A stretch of 52,058 nt of DNA, from IMG/VR virus record IMGVR_UViG_3300042568_000965, positions 1 to 52,058 of that record; one strand, 5' to 3'. The notes below the pieces were generated by a model that was not told where the DNA came from, ran no database searches, and worked only from the letters and a program-made list of their open reading frames with translations. Shown here piece by piece: positions 48,331 through 52,058 of the stretch. Origin of the DNA: a virus. Position numbers and translations under genes: made by a program. Every line of letters starts with the position of its first letter. Positions within the stretch are counted from its first letter, which is position 1.

Positions 48331-49020
48331 ATGAAAATCACATTTATATCCGACACTCACAATAAACACAATCAGATAACCAAAGATTTACCAGGTGGTG
48401 ATTTGTTGATTCATGCTGGTGATATATCTTCGATGGGATATAAACACGAAATTCAACAATTTTGTAAGTGGTTTAATGGTTTAGATAATTACACTAATAA
48501 AATCTTTATCGCTGGTAATCACGATTGGGGATTTCAAGACAACCCAGAACAAACCAAAGAAATTTTAGATTTCTATAAGAATATTACTTACCTACAAGAC
48601 CAAATCGATATGATTGGTGAAAATACTGAAGATATGATTAAGGTATGGGGTAGTCCTTGGCAACCTGAATTTTATAATTGGGCTTTCAATCTACCTCGTA
48701 ATGGTGAGGAACTAAAAGGTAAATGGGATTTGATTCCTAATGATATTGATATTCTAATAACACACGGACCTGCTTGGGGTTATGTTGATAAAATTTTTGG
48801 TAGTCAAACTCCGTTAGGTTGTGAACTACTGACCACAAAAATAAAGGAAATAAAACCAAAAATTCACGTTTGCGGACATATCCATAGCGCTCGTGGTTAT
48901 GTATTTGATGGAAACACTCATTTTATTAACGCATCTGTATTAAATGAGAGTTATTTTTACGATTACAAACCATTCACGGTAGAGTGGAATCCAAAAACAA
49001 ACGAAATGGAGTTCCTGTAA
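48331..49020 (+). CDS. Calcineurin-like metallophosphoesterase (MPPED-like)
   Basis: 229 residues. Motifs: FISDTHNKH, HAGDISSMG, IAGNHDWG, LITHGPAWGYVD and CGHIHSARG, in the right order and spacing for the two-metal phosphoesterases related to the metazoan MPPED group. THGPxxGxxD and the late WGSPWQPEF insert support that subgroup. Substrate unknown; cyclic nucleotides or other phosphodiesters are possible. A second, unrelated phosphoesterase lies at 8946-9602. A perfect terminator follows. Confidence 0.92.
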   Translation: MKITFISDTHNKHNQITKDLPGGDLLIHAGDISSMGYKHEIQQFCKWFNGLDNYTNKIFIAGNHDWGFQDNPEQTKEILDFYKNITYLQDQIDMIGENTEDMIKVWGSPWQPEFYNWAFNLPRNGEELKGKWDLIPNDIDILITHGPAWGYVDKIFGSQTPLGCELLTTKIKEIKPKIHVCGHIHSARGYVFDGNTHFINASVLNESYFYDYKPFTVEWNPKTNEMEFL

Positions 49021-49022
49021 AG

Positions 49023-49050
49023 AAAAAACCCCTCAATAGAGGGGTTTTTT
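49023..49050. terminator. Bidirectional terminator
   Basis: AAAAAACCCCTC, loop AATA, GAGGGGTTTTTT: a perfect 12-bp stem with T runs on both strands between convergent genes. Confidence 0.93.
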
Positions 49051-49051
49051 A

Positions 49052-49648
49052 TTAAGACAATAATTTATAATACTCTTTAAAGTGTTTTATCCTGTCGGCA
49101 AGACCTATATTACCACCATTAACTCTTTTTGTTACTTGAGTTACCACATCATCAGTTGCTCCTTTATCGCAAATCGTCCATAACTTATTACTATCAAAGA
49201 AAAAGGCTGCGGATGATAACGGATATTTGGTTGCAACTAAATCAGGATTAGATGTACAATCTTCACCAATAAATTTTGTAAATTTTTCATAATTCACCTT
49301 TCCGGTTAATTGTATAAAACCTCTACCTCTAAATTTAAAGCCTTCCTTAGTTGTTTCATCACCATTACCCATTCTACTACCATACACTCTTGATGCAATT
49401 TTTTCGGGGTTTCTTGCGTAAGATTCCGCTAAATTACCAGGAAAGTATTTTGGAAAAATTTTCATAAGACCATCTTTAGAGTAATTTAGATTCTCAGACA
49501 CCGCCTTAAAATTTCCTGATTCGTGAGCACATTGCGATAAGAAGTGCGCTAATCTAAGATTAGAGTTTATATTAAATTTACTAATTGCATCGGGTAATTC
49601 CTTCATAACTGATTCAGGAATGTGACCTCTTAATTTTTCAATATTCAT
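49052..49648 (-). CDS. GH19-type endolysin (lysozyme/chitinase fold)
   Basis: 198 residues. LAHFLSQCAHESGNFKAVSENLNYS contains the catalytic Glu, and FKFRGRGFIQLTGKVNYEKF is the family's second signature; AAFFFDSNKLW and KRVNGG also match. Cuts peptidoglycan for release, or during entry. No signal peptide, so it needs a holin. The upstream gene (49650) is one base away and may be its partner. Confidence 0.93.
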   Translation of the reverse strand: MNIEKLRGHIPESVMKELPDAISKFNINSNLRLAHFLSQCAHESGNFKAVSENLNYSKDGLMKIFPKYFPGNLAESYARNPEKIASRVYGSRMGNGDETTKEGFKFRGRGFIQLTGKVNYEKFTKFIGEDCTSNPDLVATKYPLSSAAFFFDSNKLWTICDKGATDDVVTQVTKRVNGGNIGLADRIKHFKEYYKLLS

Positions 49649-49649
49649 T

Positions 49650-50024
49650 TTATAAATTTTTTAAATATTCACTTAATAAATTAATATCCCAAGATATTTC
49701 GTTTAATATTTCTACCACATTACTATCATCTCTATTGTAATAAAATTTTTCAGGGTCTTTAATTTCTTTAATTAAATTAAAGAAATAATCCTGTTGTTTA
49801 ACAGGTATATAATTTTTTAAAGTGTTATATAGATTCTCGGTTAATATTATTAATAAAGTACCAATACTATAGGGGTATTCATTTTTTTGGATTTTCTCCG
49901 TAACCTCAATATACAATAGAGAAATTATTCTAAACAAATTAGATATTCTCTCCTTTAATTCAGTATTTTGACTTAAAAGACCTGTAAATAATTCTTTTAT
50001 AAAATTTATAATATCGGTCCACAT
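49650..50024 (-). CDS. Helical protein upstream of the endolysin
   Basis: 124 residues. Mostly helical; one fairly hydrophobic segment (YSIGTLLIILTENLYNTL) is too short and polar for a confident membrane helix. Its position one base before the endolysin suggests a lysis-related or co-packaged protein, but no motif supports that. Confidence 0.58.
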   Translation of the reverse strand: MWTDIINFIKELFTGLLSQNTELKERISNLFRIISLLYIEVTEKIQKNEYPYSIGTLLIILTENLYNTLKNYIPVKQQDYFFNLIKEIKDPEKFYYNRDDSNVVEILNEISWDINLLSEYLKNL

Positions 50025-50993
50025 TTATTCTTCGTTTAATATATCAATAATAAAACCATCCTCATATGGTCTTTTTTGGTTATCTCCCTCATCCTTTGTA
50101 TATTGAAATATGTCATCTAACATTTTTTGAATATTGTTTCTACCTATTTGAGATGTTAGAGCACTATCAAAGAAAATATCCTTATCAACATCAAAAGACC
50201 TTCTTCTTCTTTCATCTCCATACTTATCAAGAACAAATTCTGCCAAATATTTAATTTTTTCTTCTTTACTTAAATTTTTATCAAATACAATTACACCATA
50301 TTTAGTTATCGCACAACTTAAATCTGAAGATTGTATTAATTGTCTCCACATATTTTGAGCGGATTCAGATGCGTCAGATCCGGATTGTATAAATCCTTTA
50401 TCATCCAACATTTTTCTATATACTTTAACACCTAAATTAAGACCTAAAAACGAGTAGGGTAACCCTCCAGGAAAATGGGTTCTATTTAATGTACCACTAT
50501 CTAAATATAACTCAATGCCTGATACTCCTTTAGGTAAATTCGAATAGTCTGACATATATCCATTTATGGCGACGTACATACTTTCAAGTTCATTACTAAA
50601 TCTAAATGTTTTTAAAAAATGACCTTTATAGTGATAAATGTCTTGTATTTTATCATATAATTTATTAAATGCGGTACACATTGACATTATTTTTCTTGGA
50701 AAAATTACATAATAATGTCTATTGTACTGGTATAATTTTAACTCCCTCCAATCAAGGTTTTTTATTGATTCTCTTATGTTATTGTACATTTCAGATAAAG
50801 ATTCGACTAAACTATCAAACTTCATCTGTTTTAGTTGAATCTTTTCACTTTCTTTTTTATTCTTCTCTTTAGCCTTCATTGATTTGACTAAATAATTTCC
50901 GGGTTGTCTGGACACTAGTTTGTTAATCTTAATACCCATCTCCTTAACTTCGGATTCCTCTCTTAATATATTTTTAATAATATTATCAATCAT
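50025..50993 (-). CDS. Phage protein with N-terminal NILREE tag and LGLNLGVKVYRKML domain
   Basis: 322 residues. The start MIDNIIKNILREESEVKEMG contains L-R-E. The middle INGYMSDYSNLPKGVSGIEL...YSFLGLNLGVKVYRKMLDDKGFIQSGSDASESAQNMWRQLIQ matches a domain in many large-phage proteins that looks like a GNAT-type or related alpha/beta fold (GLG-x-K-x-Y motif), but I cannot name an activity. An ATATTTATA box lies five bases upstream, and the ATG overlaps the preceding stop. Confidence 0.7.
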   Translation of the reverse strand: MIDNIIKNILREESEVKEMGIKINKLVSRQPGNYLVKSMKAKEKNKKESEKIQLKQMKFDSLVESLSEMYNNIRESIKNLDWRELKLYQYNRHYYVIFPRKIMSMCTAFNKLYDKIQDIYHYKGHFLKTFRFSNELESMYVAINGYMSDYSNLPKGVSGIELYLDSGTLNRTHFPGGLPYSFLGLNLGVKVYRKMLDDKGFIQSGSDASESAQNMWRQLIQSSDLSCAITKYGVIVFDKNLSKEEKIKYLAEFVLDKYGDERRRRSFDVDKDIFFDSALTSQIGRNNIQKMLDDIFQYTKDEGDNQKRPYEDGFIIDILNEE

Positions 50994-51397
50994 AACTTAT
51001 AAATATCTGTCTTATAGACATTCTTCACCATTTTATATAAGTTATTTTGAGTATGTTGGGAATATTCCCTAACATATATCTCAAGCTTATCTACTATTAT
51101 CGGTATAAAGTAATCAAAATACTGATATAAACTATCCATATTTGAGGTATCAAAACAAGTATTAAATTTACCGTAAGAATCGATATCACCGAAAAAAGCG
51201 GTCGAATTTCCTGATGGATAATGAAATATCATCGCGGGTTCTTTAAAAAAAATCTCATAGTTATTGTTAACTACTAAAGTATAATTTAATGGATGGTAGT
51301 GGAGTTCTAAAATTTGTTTAACTGACTTTAATAATTTCTCATTATAAAAGTTATTATTTTGTGGTAAAACTTTTATATTGTTTGTCAGTTCAAACAT
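50990..51397 (-). CDS. Hypothetical protein
   Basis: 135 residues. Beta-rich with aromatic residues (YTLVVNNNYEIFFKEPAMIFHYPSGNSTAFFGDIDSYG). No family recognised. Lies between two tagged genes in the same operon; its stop overlaps the next start. Confidence 0.6.
   Translation of the reverse strand: MFELTNNIKVLPQNNNFYNEKLLKSVKQILELHYHPLNYTLVVNNNYEIFFKEPAMIFHYPSGNSTAFFGDIDSYGKFNTCFDTSNMDSLYQYFDYFIPIIVDKLEIYVREYSQHTQNNLYKMVKNVYKTDIYKL
50998..51006 (-). promoter_or_regulatory. ATATTTATA box
   Basis: Minus strand, five bases before the ATG at 50993 and inside the end of the upstream gene. Confidence 0.42.
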
Positions 51398-51403
51398 ATT
51401 TTT

Positions 51404-51739
51404 TTAAATTTTAATTAAAGTAACTCCATAAACTTCTAATTCCCACTCCGACCCATATTCTGTAAGACCTAAACCAAACATACTATCAAGAGAATTAAAT
51501 AAATTCCTTCTAATATCATAAGAAAATCTATTGTGTAAATCTTCTAAGTTACCATTGGATCTATTAAATGGGTCGACTACCACACAAATAACATTTCTCG
51601 TAATTGACTTGTCGTCTGACGCTAAATATACACCTTGTTCTTTAAACGACACACTAATAACATTTAAGTCTGAAAATTCATTTAATATAAAATTTTCAAT
51701 AATTTTCTCTAATTTAGATTCAGTTAAAAGGTATTTCAT
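51404..51739 (-). CDS. Hypothetical protein with N-terminal LLTESK tag
   Basis: 111 residues. MKYLLTESKLEKIIENFIL contains L-T-E, close to IITESQ of the gene at 46047. The body alternates beta strands and acidic loops (SFKEQGVYLASDDKSITRNVICVVVDPFN). No known domain. Its ATATTTAT box (51745-51752) lies inside the 3' end of the DNA methyltransferase gene. Confidence 0.7.
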   Translation of the reverse strand: MKYLLTESKLEKIIENFILNEFSDLNVISVSFKEQGVYLASDDKSITRNVICVVVDPFNRSNGNLEDLHNRFSYDIRRNLFNSLDSMFGLGLTEYGSEWELEVYGVTLIKI

Positions 51740-52058
51740 TTAAGATAAATATTGTAAAATTCTGTTTTGAGCGAATTCCACATAACTTTCCTGTATTTCA
51801 AAACCTATAAAATTTCTCTTTATCTCTTTACAAGCAACTCCTGTTGTTCCAGCCCCCATAAAAGGGTCTAAAACCAAATCACCTTCCTTTGTAGAACCTT
51901 TGATGAAATATTTTACAAATTCTACAGGATATACCGCAACGTGATTATCTACAATTTTTTTTGATTCTGAAGATATGTTAACAAGTGTTGTTGGTAATGC
52001 CCCTAACGGATTTGGTGCCCAATCTTTATATTCTTTTAAATCATCATCACCTTCATTT
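51740..52058 (-). CDS. DNA methyltransferase, C-terminal part (runs off the window)
   Basis: About 105 residues of the C-terminus. NHVAVYPVEFVKYFIKGS, then VLDPFMGAGTTGVACKEIKRNFIGFEIQ: the SAM-binding D-P-F-M-G-A-G-T-T motif of beta-class N4/N6 DNA methyltransferases, whose catalytic motif (DPPY or SPPY) lies upstream beyond the window. Either self-protection against restriction or gene regulation. It directly abuts the start of the LLTESK gene, whose box lies within it. Confidence 0.88.
   Translation of the reverse strand, partial: NEGDDDLKEYKDWAPNPLGALPTTLVNISSESKKIVDNHVAVYPVEFVKYFIKGSTKEGDLVLDPFMGAGTTGVACKEIKRNFIGFEIQESYVEFAQNRILQYLS
51745..51752 (-). promoter_or_regulatory. ATATTTAT box
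   Basis: Minus strand, five bases before the ATG at 51739 and inside the methyltransferase coding end. Confidence 0.42.

Overview
The window looks like part of a large tailed-phage genome whose host is a member of the Bacteroidota (Flavobacteriia-like). Evidence for a phage: a trimeric tail-fibre-type protein with 22 H-[SAT]-E-G repeats, a GH19 endolysin, an L,D-transpeptidase-like enzyme, phage-type thymidylate synthase and RNA ligase, two homing endonucleases, and dozens of small proteins packed head to tail. Evidence for the host: promoters of the Bacteroidota type (TTTG, 19-20 bp, TAnnTTTG), two secreted proteins of type IX secretion style, signal peptides of the MKK...SQ type, and very AT-rich DNA. 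No terminase, portal, major capsid, polymerase or rRNA gene was seen, so the phage assignment is an inference, though a strong one.

Layout. 1-1,035: a complete trans-translation pair, tmRNA (ssrA) and SmpB, convergent and each with a terminator. 1,072-2,775: a minus-strand stable-RNA unit with four tandem host-like promoters, about 1.4 kb of strongly structured sequence without a convincing reading frame, one tRNA with anticodon CAT, and a perfect terminator. 2,885-7,075: lipoprotein and virion-type genes including the SHSEG fibre. 7,126-12,060: RNA ligase, L,D-transpeptidase-like protein, metallophosphoesterase, CYTH protein and small membrane proteins, mostly driven by host-like promoters that leave almost no leader. 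12,147-21,897: an 1,846-residue type IX adhesin-like protein, an archaemetzincin-like protease and a three-domain glycosyltransferase. 21,961-31,256: HNH protein, a block of virion-like genes, an IMPDH/GMP reductase homologue, a homing endonuclease and a broken P-loop kinase. 31,262-37,340: CAP-like secreted proteins, a full-length DnaK and a DnaJ-like zinc protein without a J domain. 37,378-42,993: tagged metalloprotease, thymidylate synthase with a downstream GIY-YIG endonuclease, second type IX protein. 43,001-52,058: small phage genes, SlyD-like FKBP, metallophosphoesterase, endolysin, and the 3' end of a DNA methyltransferase.

Two regulatory languages are visible. Host-like TAnnTTTG promoters sit in front of tmRNA, SmpB, the tRNA/ncRNA unit, ThyA, RNA ligase and other apparent takeover genes, usually only 4-5 bases before the ATG. 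A different box, ATATTTAT(A/T/C), sits before virion-like genes and resembles an inverted T4 late promoter (TATAAATA). The box-driven genes often encode proteins that begin or end with a short hydrophobic element containing I/L-x-E (for example IITESQ, LLTESK, ILINENQ, VISETQ), similar to T4 capsid-targeting sequences cut by the prohead protease.

The most interesting items are the large structured RNA unit (candidate GOLLD/ROOL-like ornate RNA or a new class), the phage tmRNA-SmpB pair with a tag ending in VVA, a set of protein-quality-control genes (tmRNA, SmpB, DnaK, DnaJ-like zinc protein, SlyD-like FKBP), the I/L-x-E terminal tags, and two homing-endonuclease scars: a duplicated ThyA C-terminus and a 6-base stop-bearing insertion in a Walker A motif.
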